A stretch of 64,000 nt of DNA, taken from positions 150,611-214,610 of the forward strand of contig NZ_QLLY01000017.1 in assembly GCF_003259365.1 (NCBI RefSeq), read 5' to 3'. The notes under the pieces were generated by a model that worked only from the letters and a program-made list of their open reading frames with translations, did not search any database and was not told where the DNA came from. The DNA comes from Streptomyces sp. PsTaAH-137 (GTDB lineage Bacteria; Actinomycetota; Actinomycetes; Streptomycetales; Streptomycetaceae). Positions 33,086-41,727 of this stretch are shown piece by piece; positions within the stretch are counted from its first letter, which is position 1, and every line of letters begins with the position of its first letter. The position numbers and the translations under genes are program-made.

Positions 33086-33184
33086 GGCACGCTCGTGGGA
33101 TCACCGGAGGGTCCGTGTCGGACCCGTCACGTAGGCTCGGAGACTGTCAGGCCTTACACGCACGACAAGAGGGAGGGGGCCCAC

Positions 33185-34174
33185 GTGCTCATCGACACCT
33201 ACGGCCGGGTGGCCACCGACCTGCGGGTCTCGCTGACCGACCGCTGCAATCTCCGGTGCACCTACTGCATGCCCGAAGAGGGGCTGCAGTGGCTGGGCAA
33301 GTCGGATCTGCTGACCGACGACGAGATCGTCCGTCTCATCCGGATCGCCGTCACGCATCTGGGCATCACCGAGGTCCGCTTCACCGGCGGCGAGCCCCTG
33401 CTGCGGCCCGGTCTGGTCGGCATCGTCGAGCGGGTCGCCGCCCTGGAGCCCCGCCCCCAGATGTCCCTGACGACGAACGGCATCGGGCTGAAGCGCACCG
33501 CCGCCGCCCTGAAGCAGGCGGGCCTGGACCGGGTGAACGTGTCGCTGGACACGCTGCGCCCCGACGTCTTCAAGACGCTGACCCGCCGCGACCGCCACAA
33601 GGACGTCATCGAGGGACTCGCCGCCGCGCACGAGGCGGGCCTGACCCCGGTGAAGATCAATTCGGTCCTGATGCCGGGGCTGAACGAGGAGGAGGCGCCC
33701 GACCTCCTCGCCTGGGCCGTCGAGCACGACTACGAGCTGCGGTTCATCGAGCAGATGCCGCTGGACGCCCAGCACGGCTGGAAGCGCGAGGGCATGGTCA
33801 CCGCCGGTGACATCCTGGCCTCCCTGCGCACCCGCTTCGAGCTGACAGCCGAGGAGTCGGGGGAGCGCGGCTCCGCCCCGGCCGAGCGCTGGACCGTCGA
33901 CGGCGGGCCGCACCGCGTCGGGGTCATCGCCTCGGTGACCCGCCCCTTCTGCGCGGCCTGCGACCGCACCCGCCTCACCGCCGACGGCCAGGTCCGCACC
34001 TGCCTGTTCGCCCGGGAGGAGACGGATCTGCGCGCGGCCCTGCGCTCCGAGGCGCCGGACGAGGACATCGCCCGCATCTGGAAGCTCGCGATGTGGGGCA
34101 AGAAGGCAGGCTCGGGCCTCGACGACCCGACGTTCCTGCAGCCCGACCGCCCGATGTCGGCGATCGGCGGCTGA
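33185..34174 (+). CDS. moaA: GTP 3',8-cyclase MoaA (molybdenum cofactor biosynthesis)
   Basis: A 329-aa radical SAM enzyme that turns GTP into 3',8-cyclo-GTP, the first step of molybdopterin synthesis. The SAM cluster Cys are in RCNLRCTYCMP (Cys21, Cys25, Cys28). A GGEPLL SAM-contact motif follows, and the C-terminal second Fe-S cluster is in PFCAACDRTRLTADGQVRTC, whose Cys are conserved. The TIM-barrel body has LTTNG, NVSLDTL and other usual landmarks. The GTG start at 33185 has GGAGGGGG about 8 bp upstream. No other moa gene adjoins, and molybdenum genes are scattered in Streptomyces. Confidence 0.93.
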   Translation: MLIDTYGRVATDLRVSLTDRCNLRCTYCMPEEGLQWLGKSDLLTDDEIVRLIRIAVTHLGITEVRFTGGEPLLRPGLVGIVERVAALEPRPQMSLTTNGIGLKRTAAALKQAGLDRVNVSLDTLRPDVFKTLTRRDRHKDVIEGLAAAHEAGLTPVKINSVLMPGLNEEEAPDLLAWAVEHDYELRFIEQMPLDAQHGWKREGMVTAGDILASLRTRFELTAEESGERGSAPAERWTVDGGPHRVGVIASVTRPFCAACDRTRLTADGQVRTCLFAREETDLRAALRSEAPDEDIARIWKLAMWGKKAGSGLDDPTFLQPDRPMSAIGG

Positions 34175-34204
34175 CCGGCCGAGTACCGACTGCTGACCGG
34201 TGGG

Positions 34205-34459
34205 TCAGTCCTGCCGCTCGGCGGACTCCCACTCGGCCAGTGTCACGACGTCCTTGAGGAACCCGCGCACGCCGAGGAACTGGGAGAGGTGCTCGCGGTG
34301 CTCGTCGCACGCGAGCCAGGTCTTGCGGCGCTCCGGCGTGTGCAGCTTCGGGTTGTTCCACGCCAGCACCCACACCGCGTCGGCACGGCAGCCCTTGGCC
34401 GAGCACTGCGGGGTCGTGGGGGAGGGCGGGGTCGGCCCGGACAGGTTCGCGAGATTCAC
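34205..34459 (-). CDS. small Cys/His-containing conserved hypothetical (84 aa)
   Basis: A short protein with CSAKGC (about 19-24) and ACDEHREHL (about 50-58), a spacing that fits a single zinc-binding site. The C-terminus (FLGVRGFLKDVVTLAEWESAE) looks helical. Similar proteins are widespread in actinobacteria without a proven role. The ATG at 34459 lies just before a 270-bp non-coding gap on its upstream side (34460-34728) in which I see only promoter-like sequence. It converges with moaA 30 bp away. Confidence 0.68.
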   Translation of the reverse strand: MNLANLSGPTPPSPTTPQCSAKGCRADAVWVLAWNNPKLHTPERRKTWLACDEHREHLSQFLGVRGFLKDVVTLAEWESAERQD

Positions 34460-34728
34460 GCCTCAACCTTAAAGGGCCCGGAAAACCCGCAGGAAAGCCC
34501 GTCGGGCAGGCCGTCGAAAAGCTCCGGGAAAAGGCGACGCCGAGCAGCCACGGGGGGAGCTGCCCGGCGTCGGTCCGTCGCTCCGACGGGGGATGCGGAG
34601 CGCGTACGCAGTATGTCACGCGCGACCCCGTACCCGGCACCGGAACCACATGATTGATCTGAGCTTTTCTTGAGCTTTGTCGACCAGTCGTACCGCGCCC
34701 CCGAGAGGGCCGCGGACAGTGCCGAGGG

Positions 34729-35079
34729 CTATGCCCGGTCTTCCGGGACGGATTCCGCCGGACCCGCCGCGGGCGTCGGCGCGATCATCGGCCGCGAGGG
34801 CGCCGGTACGAAGGTCGACGGCAGGTTCGGCGCGTTCTCCCGGCCGGCGTTGGCGATCACCACGGCCACGTAGGGAAGGAAGGCGCCGAGCACCAGGGTC
34901 ACGATGGCGACGGGCCGCTCGATGTCCCACAGCACCGCCGTGGCGATCACCGCGAGCGTGCGGATCCCCATCGAGATGACGTACCGGCGCTGCCGCCCGC
35001 GCACGTCCTCCGCGAGCCCCTGCCGGGCTCCGGTGATCCGGAAAACCTGTGCTCCGCCGCTGTCACTGCGCTTCCGCAT
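34729..35079 (-). CDS. DUF3099 two-helix membrane protein
   Basis: A 116-aa protein: a short basic N-terminus (MRKRSDSGGAQVFRI), the phrase GARQGLAEDVRGRQRRYVISMGIRTL, two close transmembrane helices (about 37-54 and 56-76) and a Pro-rich tail. This is the DUF3099 layout common in actinobacteria, of unknown function. An in-frame GTG directly precedes the chosen ATG. It is divergent from the glsB gene through a 230-bp region. Confidence 0.75.
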   Translation of the reverse strand: MRKRSDSGGAQVFRITGARQGLAEDVRGRQRRYVISMGIRTLAVIATAVLWDIERPVAIVTLVLGAFLPYVAVVIANAGRENAPNLPSTFVPAPSRPMIAPTPAAGPAESVPEDRA

Positions 35080-35309
35080 CACATTCCACCACCCGCCGGC
35101 TTCGCCGGACGCTCCCCGGTCCGGACCGCAACCACGTTACGCCGGGGCTGCGTCCGCTACGAGACCGGGGCAGCCCTGACCTGGGCGCGGCCACTGCGCC
35201 GTACCACGTATGGGGTGCCCCGACATGCGCCGTACGGAGTACGGCCGGAGACTGATCGCACGTGAGTGGCGCAGGCCGCGCACTCCGCGCCGCTTGAGGA
35301 GGCGATGTC

Positions 35310-35585
35310 ATGAGTTGGTTGTGGGCGATCATCGTGGGTCTGGTTCTGGGCCTGATCGCGAAGGCGATTCTGCCGGGCAAGCAGCAGATCCCGCTGTGGC
35401 TGACGACGGTCTTCGGCATCATCGGCAGCGTTCTCGGCAACTGGGCGGCCACGGGCCTCGGCGTCAACGACACCAAGGGCATCGACTGGATCCGCCATCT
35501 GCTCCAGCTGATCGGCGCCGTCGTCGTCGTCGCGGTGGGCGACATGGCGTGGACGGCACTGCGGGGCAACAAACGACGGGCCTAG
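35310..35585 (+). CDS. GlsB/YeaQ/YmgE family stress response membrane protein
   Basis: A 91-aa protein with three hydrophobic segments (about 3-20, 28-46 and 62-80) and a conserved start, WAIIVGLVLGLIAKAILPGKQ. GlsB proteins are transglycosylase-associated by name only; they rise under stress in many bacteria. A GAGGAGG site is just upstream. In the promoter region the 10-mer TGCGCCGTAC occurs at 35195 and 35226. An excellent terminator follows. Confidence 0.85.
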   Translation: MSWLWAIIVGLVLGLIAKAILPGKQQIPLWLTTVFGIIGSVLGNWAATGLGVNDTKGIDWIRHLLQLIGAVVVVAVGDMAWTALRGNKRRA

Positions 35586-35606
35586 CGCCGGTCGCGCGCC
35601 GAACGA

Positions 35607-35653
35607 CCGAGGGCGCTGCCCCTTCCGCCCGGCGGAAGCGACAGCGCCCTCGG
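35607..35653. terminator. bidirectional terminator between glsB-type gene and tyrS
   Basis: CCGAGGGCGCTG (35607-35618) pairs perfectly with CAGCGCCCTCGG (35642-35653), and the loop contains a second stem, CTTCCGCC/GGCGGAAG. It serves two convergent genes. Confidence 0.8.
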
Positions 35654-35676
35654 CGCTGCTCCGTACTGCTGGGACG

Positions 35677-36951
35677 CTAGGCGCCCTTGACCTCGACGGC
35701 CGCGAGGTTCTTCTTGCCGCGGCGCAGGACCAGCCAGCGCCCGTGCAGCAGATCCGCCGTGGCCGGTACGTGGTCCTCGGCGGCGACCTTGACGTTGTTC
35801 ACGTAGGCGCCGCCCTCCTTCACGGTCCGCCGCGCGGCCGACTTGCTGGCCACGAGGCCGACCTCGGCGAACAGGTCGACGACCGGACCGAGCTCGGTGA
35901 CCTCGGCCTTCGGCAGCTCCGACAGGGCGGCGGCGAGCGTCGCCTCGTCCAGATCCGCCAGATTGCCGTCGCCCTGACCGAACAGCGCCTTCGACGCGGA
36001 GATCACGGCTGCCGTCTGGTCGGCGCCGTGCACCAGGGTCGTCAGCTCCTCGGCCAGCGCGCGCTGGGCCGCGCGGGCCTGCGGGCGCTCCTCGGTCTGC
36101 GCCTCCAGCGCCTCCAGCTCCTCGCGGGACTTGAAGGACAGGATCCGCATGTACGTCGAGACGTCACGGTCGTCCACGTTCAGCCAGAACTGGTAGAACG
36201 CGTACGGCGTGGTCATGTCCGCGTCCAGCCAGACGGCGCCGCCCTCGGTCTTGCCGAACTTGGTGCCGTCGGCCTTCACCATCAGCGGCGTCGCGATGCA
36301 GTGCGCCGTCGCCTCCGGCTCCAGGCGGTGGATCAGGTCGAGACCGGCCGTGAGGTTGCCCCACTGGTCGGAGCCGCCCTGCTGGAGCGTGCAGCCGTAG
36401 CGCCGGTACAGCTCCAGGAAGTCCATGCCCTGGAGCAGCTGGTAGCTGAACTCCGTGTAGCTGATGCCCTCCTGCGACTCCAGGCGCCGGGCCACGGAGT
36501 CCTTGGTCAGCATCTTGTTGACCCGGAAGTGCTTGCCGATGTCGCGCAGGAACTCGATCGCGGACATCCCGGCGGTCCAGTCCAGGTTGTTCACCATGAC
36601 CGCCGCGTTCTCGCCCTCGAAGTCGAGGAAGGGCTCGATCTGCGAGCGCAGCCGGGTCACCCAGTTCGCGATGGTCTCCGGGTCGTTCAGCGTGCGCTCC
36701 GCCGTCGGGCGCGGGTCGCCGATCTGGCCCGTGGCGCCGCCGACCAGCGCCAGCGGGCGCAGGCCCGCCTGCTGGAGGCGGCGCATGGTGAGCACCTGCA
36801 CCAGGTGTCCGACGTGCAGGGAGGCCGCGGTCGGGTCGAAGCCGCAATAGAACGTGATCGGACCGTCCGCGAGCGCCTTGCGCAGTGCGTCCTCGTCAGT
36901 GGACTGGGCCCACAGCCCACGCCACTTCAGCTCGTCGACGATGTCCGTCAC
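35677..36951 (-). CDS. tyrS: tyrosine--tRNA ligase
   Basis: A 424-aa class I aminoacyl-tRNA synthetase. HIGH-type motif HVGH at 46-49, the tyrosine-site phrase YTEFSYQLLQGMDFLELYRRYGC, the KMSKS-type motif KFGKT (in GTKFGKTEGG), and a C-terminal S4-like RNA-binding domain (about 355-420) ending GKKNLAAVEV. It charges tRNA-Tyr in the cytoplasm and is essential. It starts with GTG at 36951, AAGGAG nine bases upstream, and a -10-like TAGACT in the 65-bp gap after tldE. No T-box fits in so short a leader. Confidence 0.95.
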   Translation of the reverse strand: MTDIVDELKWRGLWAQSTDEDALRKALADGPITFYCGFDPTAASLHVGHLVQVLTMRRLQQAGLRPLALVGGATGQIGDPRPTAERTLNDPETIANWVTRLRSQIEPFLDFEGENAAVMVNNLDWTAGMSAIEFLRDIGKHFRVNKMLTKDSVARRLESQEGISYTEFSYQLLQGMDFLELYRRYGCTLQQGGSDQWGNLTAGLDLIHRLEPEATAHCIATPLMVKADGTKFGKTEGGAVWLDADMTTPYAFYQFWLNVDDRDVSTYMRILSFKSREELEALEAQTEERPQARAAQRALAEELTTLVHGADQTAAVISASKALFGQGDGNLADLDEATLAAALSELPKAEVTELGPVVDLFAEVGLVASKSAARRTVKEGGAYVNNVKVAAEDHVPATADLLHGRWLVLRRGKKNLAAVEVKGA

Positions 36952-37016
36952 GGTTCCGGGTCTCCTTGAACAGTTCTGATGGGTGCCCGACCAGTCTATG
37001 GGCGATCGGAAAGCGC

Positions 37017-38411
37017 TCAGACGCCCTGGCTGACCGAGCTCATGTTGAAGTCCGGCACCCGCAGGGCCGGCATCGCAGCCCTAGTGAACCAGTCGCCCCA
37101 CTCGCGCGGCAGCGTCTTTTCCGTGCGCCCGGCCTCGGTGGCCCGCCGCAGCAGGTCGACCGGCGACTCGTTGAACCGGAAGTTGTTCACCTCGCCCACG
37201 ACCTCGCCGTTCTCCACCAGGTACACGCCGTCGCGGGTCAGCCCGGTCAGCAGCAGCGTCGCCGGGTCGACCTCGCGGATGTACCACAGGCAGGTCAGCA
37301 GCAGCCCGCGCTCCGTGGCGGCGACCATCTCCTCCAGCGATCTGCCCGAGCCGCCGTCCAGGATCAGGTTGTCCCCGGCGGGCGCGACGGGCAGCCCGGT
37401 CAGCGCGGCGCTGTGCCGGGTCGTCGTCAGGTGCTTCAGCTCGCCGCCGGAGATCCAGTCCGTGGCGGTGACCGGCAGCCCGTTGTCGAAGACGGACGCG
37501 TCGTCCCCCGAGGTGTGGGCGAGGACGAACGGCGCGCACTCCAGGCCCGGCGCGTGCGGATCGCTGCGCAGCGTCAGCGGCAGCTCGCTGAGCCGGTCGC
37601 CGACGCGGGTGCCGCCGCCGGGCCTGCTGAACACGGTCCTGCCCTCGGCGGCGTCCCGCGCCCCCGCCGACCACAGCAGATAGATCAGCAGATCGGCGAC
37701 GGCGGTGGGCGGCAGCAGCGTCTCGTAGCGGCCCGCGGGCAGCTCGATCCTGCGCTCGGCCCAGCCGAGCCGGGTGGCCAGCTCGGCGTCCATCGCGGCC
37801 GGGTCGACGTCCTTGAAGTCCCGCGTGGAGCGCCCCGCCCAGGCGGAGCGCCGGCGGTCCGGCGACTTGGCGTTCAGCTCCAGCGTCCCGTTCGGCTGGT
37901 CGTGGCGCAGCCGCAGCCCCGTCGACGTACCGAGGTAGCTGGAGGTCAGCTCGTGGTTGGCGAAGCCGTACAGCTCGCGCCCGCCCGCCCGGGCCCGCGC
38001 GAACGCCTCGCCCAGCGCGGGCGCGAACTCCTCGAACACGGCCGACGAGGTCTCGGCCGGGGCCTCCGTGAACCCGGAGGACCGCGGTACGCCGTCGACC
38101 AGCGGCTGCGCGTCCTCGGCGGGCCCGGCCTTGGCGGCGGCCTCCTCGGCGGCGCGGACCAGCGGTTCGAGGTCGGCGGCGGTCACGGCGGACCGGGACA
38201 CGACACCCGTCGCCGTGCCCTCCTTGCCGTCGACGGTCGCGACGACGGTGAGGGTGCGGCCGCGCGTCACGCCGTTCGTGGTCAGCGCGTTGCCCGCCCA
38301 GCGGAGATTGGCGGTCGAGGTCTCGTCGGCGATGACGACGCAACTGTCGGCCCGCGACAGCTCCAGGGCACGCTCGACGGTCTCGTGGGGCTTGCTGCTA
38401 CGAGGGCTCAT
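37017..38411 (-). CDS. tldE: metallopeptidase TldE/PmbA family protein
   Basis: A 464-aa partner subunit of the TldD/TldE heterodimer; like other TldE proteins it lacks the HExxxH site. Landmarks are LRWAGNALTTNGVTRG near 40, the family phrase VFDNGLPVTATDWISGGELKHL and the closing WYIREVDPATLLLTGLTRDGVY/FNESPVDLL. Its ATG overlaps the TldD stop (38408-38411), giving equal synthesis. The pair degrades unfolded peptides or trims ribosomal-type antibiotics in other bacteria. No peptide-antibiotic precursor gene is seen nearby, so the role here is unclear. Confidence 0.88.
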   Translation of the reverse strand: MSPRSSKPHETVERALELSRADSCVVIADETSTANLRWAGNALTTNGVTRGRTLTVVATVDGKEGTATGVVSRSAVTAADLEPLVRAAEEAAAKAGPAEDAQPLVDGVPRSSGFTEAPAETSSAVFEEFAPALGEAFARARAGGRELYGFANHELTSSYLGTSTGLRLRHDQPNGTLELNAKSPDRRRSAWAGRSTRDFKDVDPAAMDAELATRLGWAERRIELPAGRYETLLPPTAVADLLIYLLWSAGARDAAEGRTVFSRPGGGTRVGDRLSELPLTLRSDPHAPGLECAPFVLAHTSGDDASVFDNGLPVTATDWISGGELKHLTTTRHSAALTGLPVAPAGDNLILDGGSGRSLEEMVAATERGLLLTCLWYIREVDPATLLLTGLTRDGVYLVENGEVVGEVNNFRFNESPVDLLRRATEAGRTEKTLPREWGDWFTRAAMPALRVPDFNMSSVSQGV

Positions 38412-39931
38412 CGACCCGCCTCCTGCGTCGTATTGAGAATGTTGACGCCCTTGAACAGTGCGCTGGGACAGCCGTGCGAGACGGCGGCGACCTGGCCGGG
38501 CTGGGCCTTGCCGCAGTTGAAGGCACCGCCGAGGACATAGGTCTGCGGGCCGCCGACCGCCGCCATGGAGCCCCAGAAGTCGGTCGTCGTCGCCTGGTAG
38601 GCGAAGTCCCGCACCTGCCCGGCGAGCCGCCCGCCGCGGATCGCGTACGCCCGCTGCGCGGTGAACTGGAAGTTGTACCGCTGCATGTCGATCGACCAGG
38701 ACCGGTCGCCGACCAGGTACAGCCCGTTGTCCACCCCGGAGATCAGGTCCTCGGTCGACAGGCCGCCGGGATCGGGCTGCAACGACACGTTCGCCATCCG
38801 CTGTACGGGCACGTGCCCGGGGGAGTCGGCGTACGCGCACCCGTTGGACCGGTCGAACCCGGTGAGCCGCGCGATCCTGCGGTCGAGCTGGTACCCGACG
38901 AGCGTCCCGTCCTTCACCAGGTCCCAGGACTGCCCGGCCACGCCCTCGTCGTCGTAGCCGATGGTGGCGAGCCCGTGCTCGGCGGTCCTGTCGCCCGTCA
39001 CGTTCATGATCTCGGAGCCGTACTTGAGCTTCCCGAGCTGGTCGAACGTGGCGAAGGAGGTGCCCGCGTACGCCGCCTCGTAGCCGAGCGCGCGGTCCAG
39101 CTCGGTGGCGTGCCCGATGGACTCGTGGATGGTCAGCCAGAGATTGGACGGGTCCACGACCAGGTCGTAACTGCCCGCTCTGACACTCGGCGCCCGCATC
39201 TTCTCGGCGAGCAGCTCCGGGATCTCGGCCAGCTCCCGCTCCCAGTCCCAGCCCGTCCCCGTCAGGTACTCCCAGCCCCGGCCGACCGGCGGCGCCACGG
39301 TGCGCATCGAGTCGAACTCGCCGCTGGAGTCGTCCACGGCGACCGCGGTGAGCTGGGGGTGCAGCCGGACCCGCTGCTGGGTCGTCACGGTCCCGGCCGT
39401 GTCGGCGTAGAACTTGTTCTCGTGGACGGCGAGCAGCGAGGCGTCGACATGGCTGACCCCGTCGGCCGCGAGCAGCCGCGCGCTCCAGTCGGCGAGCAGT
39501 CCGGCCCGCTCCTCCTCGGGCACCGAGAAGGGATCGACCTCGTACGAGGAGATCCAGGTCCTGTCGTCGTGGACCGGCTCGGCGGCCAGTTCGACGCGCT
39601 CGTCGGAGCCCGCCGCCTTCAGCACCGTCGCGCTCAGCTTGGCCATCTGCACGGCCTGCGAGGCGACCTTCGCCGCGGCGTCCATCGTCAGGTCGACCCC
39701 GGAGGCGAAGCCCCATGTGCCGCCGTGCACCACCCGCACCGCGTACCCGAGGTCGGTGGTGTCGGAGGACCCGGCCGGCCGGGCGTCCCTCAGGCGGACC
39801 GCGGCGCCGCGCACCCGCTCGAAGCGGAAGTCCGCGTGCTCGGCGCCCAAAGCACGGGCGCGGGCGAGCGCCGCGTCGGCCAGGGCCCGCAGCGGCAGCG
39901 CCGTGAAGGCTTCATCGATCGTATGGGGCAC
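38408..39931 (-). CDS. tldD: metalloprotease TldD family protein
   Basis: A 507-aa zinc peptidase with the HESIGHATE motif (HExxxH variant of TldD, near 260) that binds zinc. Other family marks are SNGCAYADSPGHVPVQRMANVSL, SGVDNGLYLVGDRSW and the C-terminal PSALFKGVNILNTTQ. The GTG start at 39931 has GGGAGG upstream. The first gene of tldD-tldE-tyrS, transcribed away from fabG from a 204-bp region holding a perfect 9-bp inverted repeat. Confidence 0.9.
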   Translation of the reverse strand: MPHTIDEAFTALPLRALADAALARARALGAEHADFRFERVRGAAVRLRDARPAGSSDTTDLGYAVRVVHGGTWGFASGVDLTMDAAAKVASQAVQMAKLSATVLKAAGSDERVELAAEPVHDDRTWISSYEVDPFSVPEEERAGLLADWSARLLAADGVSHVDASLLAVHENKFYADTAGTVTTQQRVRLHPQLTAVAVDDSSGEFDSMRTVAPPVGRGWEYLTGTGWDWERELAEIPELLAEKMRAPSVRAGSYDLVVDPSNLWLTIHESIGHATELDRALGYEAAYAGTSFATFDQLGKLKYGSEIMNVTGDRTAEHGLATIGYDDEGVAGQSWDLVKDGTLVGYQLDRRIARLTGFDRSNGCAYADSPGHVPVQRMANVSLQPDPGGLSTEDLISGVDNGLYLVGDRSWSIDMQRYNFQFTAQRAYAIRGGRLAGQVRDFAYQATTTDFWGSMAAVGGPQTYVLGGAFNCGKAQPGQVAAVSHGCPSALFKGVNILNTTQEAGR

Positions 39932-40032
39932 AGGGCCTCCCTGCTCATCGCGGTTGTCGCGTTTCCTCGCCACAGGCGGGCTCTGATCATGTCGCGGGAC
40001 AGGGGTGCGCGGCCAGACCTTTCTGTAGGGAC

Positions 40033-40062
40033 CCGACAGTGAGTCGAGTACGCCACTGTCGG
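40033..40062. promoter_or_regulatory. 30-bp inverted repeat between tldD and fabG
   Basis: CCGACAGTG (40033-40041) and CACTGTCGG (40054-40062) are perfect 9-bp arms with a 12-bp spacer. It lies 74 bp before the fabG TTG and 102 bp before tldD, a likely site for a regulator of one or both divergent operons. A TANNNT box TAGGTT (40095-40100) follows on the fabG side. Confidence 0.5.
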
Positions 40063-40135
40063 TGGTCGATTCTCCGTACCAAGGGTCGTACCGATAGGTT
40101 TCGAAGACCACCACCGCTATCGAAAGGGTGATCCG

Positions 40136-40855
40136 TTGAGCCGCTCGGTTCTCGTCACCGGAGGAAACCGGGGCATCGGCCTCGCCATCGCCCGTGCCTT
40201 CGTCGAGGCAGGCGACAAGGTCGCGTTCACCTACCGCTCGGGCGAGCCACCCAAGGAGCTCATCGACGCCGGGGCGCTCGCCGTCAAGTGCGACATCACC
40301 GACACCGAGCAGGTGGAGCAGGCCTACAAGGAGATCGAGGAGAAGCACGGCAACGTCGAGGTGCTCGTCGCCAACGCCGGCGTCACCAAGGACCAGCTCC
40401 TCATGCGCATGTCCGAGGAGGACTTCACGTCCGTCCTCGACACCAACCTCACCGGCACCTTCCGGGTCGTGAAGCGTGCCAACCGCGGCATGCTGCGCGC
40501 CAAGAAGGGCCGCGTCGTGCTGATCTCCTCCGTCGTCGGCCTGCTCGGCTCCGCGGGGCAGGCGAACTACGCCGCCTCGAAGGCGGGTCTGGTCGGTTTC
40601 GCGCGTTCCCTCGCCCGTGAGCTGGGGTCGCGCAACATCACCTTCAACGTCGTCGCCCCGGGTTTTGTCGACACCGACATGACCCAGGCCCTGACCGACG
40701 AGCAGCGCGCCGGCATCGTGTCGCAGGTGCCGCTCGGCCGGTACGCGAAGGTCGAGGAGATCGCCGGAGTGGTGAAGTTCCTGACCTCCGACGACGCCTC
40801 GTACATCACTGGAGCCGTCATCCCGGTTGACGGCGGATTGGGCATGGGTCACTGA
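40136..40855 (+). CDS. fabG: 3-oxoacyl-ACP reductase FabG
   Basis: A 239-aa SDR. Landmarks: TGGNRGIG (about 7-14), NAGVTKDQLL (about 81), SSVV then the catalytic YAASK, NVVAPGFVDTDMT and VIPVDGGLGMGH at the end, all typical of FabG1/MabA. It reduces 3-oxoacyl-ACP with NADPH in type II fatty acid synthesis. It starts with TTG, with AAAGGGTGA upstream. The gap to fabI is 5 bp, an operon arrangement equal to mycobacterial mabA-inhA. Confidence 0.92.
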   Translation: MSRSVLVTGGNRGIGLAIARAFVEAGDKVAFTYRSGEPPKELIDAGALAVKCDITDTEQVEQAYKEIEEKHGNVEVLVANAGVTKDQLLMRMSEEDFTSVLDTNLTGTFRVVKRANRGMLRAKKGRVVLISSVVGLLGSAGQANYAASKAGLVGFARSLARELGSRNITFNVVAPGFVDTDMTQALTDEQRAGIVSQVPLGRYAKVEEIAGVVKFLTSDDASYITGAVIPVDGGLGMGH

Positions 40856-40860
40856 GAACG

Positions 40861-41646
40861 ATGACTAGTACTGGCGGAATCCTCGAGGGCAAGCGGATCC
40901 TCATCACCGGTGTGCTGATGGAGTCCTCCATCGCCTTCCACGCCGCGAAGCTGGCGCAGGAGCAGGGCGCGGAGATCATCCTCACCGCCTGGCCGCGGCC
41001 GACGCTGACCGAGCGCATCGCCAAGAAGCTGCCCCAGCCCGACAAGGTCAAGGTGCTGGAGCTCGATGTCTCGAACGACGAGCACCTCGCCCGCCTGGAG
41101 GGCCAGGTCCGTGAGCACCTCGGCGACCGTCTCGACGGCGTCGTGCACTCCATCGGCTTCGCGCCGCAGGACGCGCTCGGCGGCAACTTCCTGAACACGC
41201 CGTTCGAGTCCGTGGCCACCGCCATGCACGTCTCCGCCTTCTCCCTGAAGTCGCTGACGATGGCGCTGCTGCCGCTGATGACGGAGGGCGGCAGCGTCGT
41301 CGGCCTCACCTTCGACGCCCAGTTCGCCTGGCCGCAGTACGACTGGATGGGCCCGGCCAAGGCCGCCCTGGAGGCCACCAGCCGCTACATGGCGCGCGAC
41401 CTCGGCAAGCACGACATCCGCAGCAACCTGGTGTCGGCCGGCCCGCTCGGCTCGATGGCCGCCAAGTCCATCCCGGGCTTCAGCGACCTCGCCGCCGTCT
41501 GGGACTCGCGCTCCCCGCTGGAGTGGAAGCTGGACGACCCGGAGCCGGCCGGCAAGGCCATCGTGGCCCTGCTGTCGGACTGGTTCCCGAAGACCACGGG
41601 CGAGATCGTCCACGTGGACGGCGGCCTGCACGCCATCGGCGCCTGA
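40861..41646 (+). CDS. fabI: enoyl-ACP reductase FabI (InhA-like)
   Basis: A 261-aa NADH-dependent enoyl-ACP reductase. Family marks are ILITGVLMESSIAFH (N-terminal cofactor motif), VHSIGFAP and the catalytic YDWMGPAK (Tyr-x6-Lys), with MAARLLDG-type end replaced by EIVHVDGGLHAIGA. It completes each elongation cycle with FabG. The GNFLNTPFESVATAMHVSAFSL region matches InhA better than E. coli FabI. A hairpin that may act as the terminator follows at 41690-41724. Confidence 0.92.
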   Translation: MTSTGGILEGKRILITGVLMESSIAFHAAKLAQEQGAEIILTAWPRPTLTERIAKKLPQPDKVKVLELDVSNDEHLARLEGQVREHLGDRLDGVVHSIGFAPQDALGGNFLNTPFESVATAMHVSAFSLKSLTMALLPLMTEGGSVVGLTFDAQFAWPQYDWMGPAKAALEATSRYMARDLGKHDIRSNLVSAGPLGSMAAKSIPGFSDLAAVWDSRSPLEWKLDDPEPAGKAIVALLSDWFPKTTGEIVHVDGGLHAIGA

Positions 41647-41689
41647 TCGAGCACGTAGCCCGTTCGGCCCACCGGCCGGGCACACACGA

Positions 41690-41724
41690 GGGACCTCACC
41701 GCACCCTGGGTGCGAGGAGGTCCC
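41690..41724 (+). terminator. hairpin after fabI that contains the next gene's ribosome site
   Basis: GGGACCTC (41690-41697) pairs with GAGGTCCC (41717-41724) and the loop carries a second perfect stem, GCACCC/GGGTGC (41701-41713), followed by TTT. It works as an intrinsic terminator. The 3' arm is also the GAGGAGG site of the following secreted protein, so folding would hide that site. Confidence 0.6.
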
Positions 41725-41727
41725 TTT

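Noticed and set aside
36952..37016. T-box leader for tyrS
   Set aside because: Only 65 bp separate it from the upstream gene, too short for a T-box, and no conserved T-box sequence is present.
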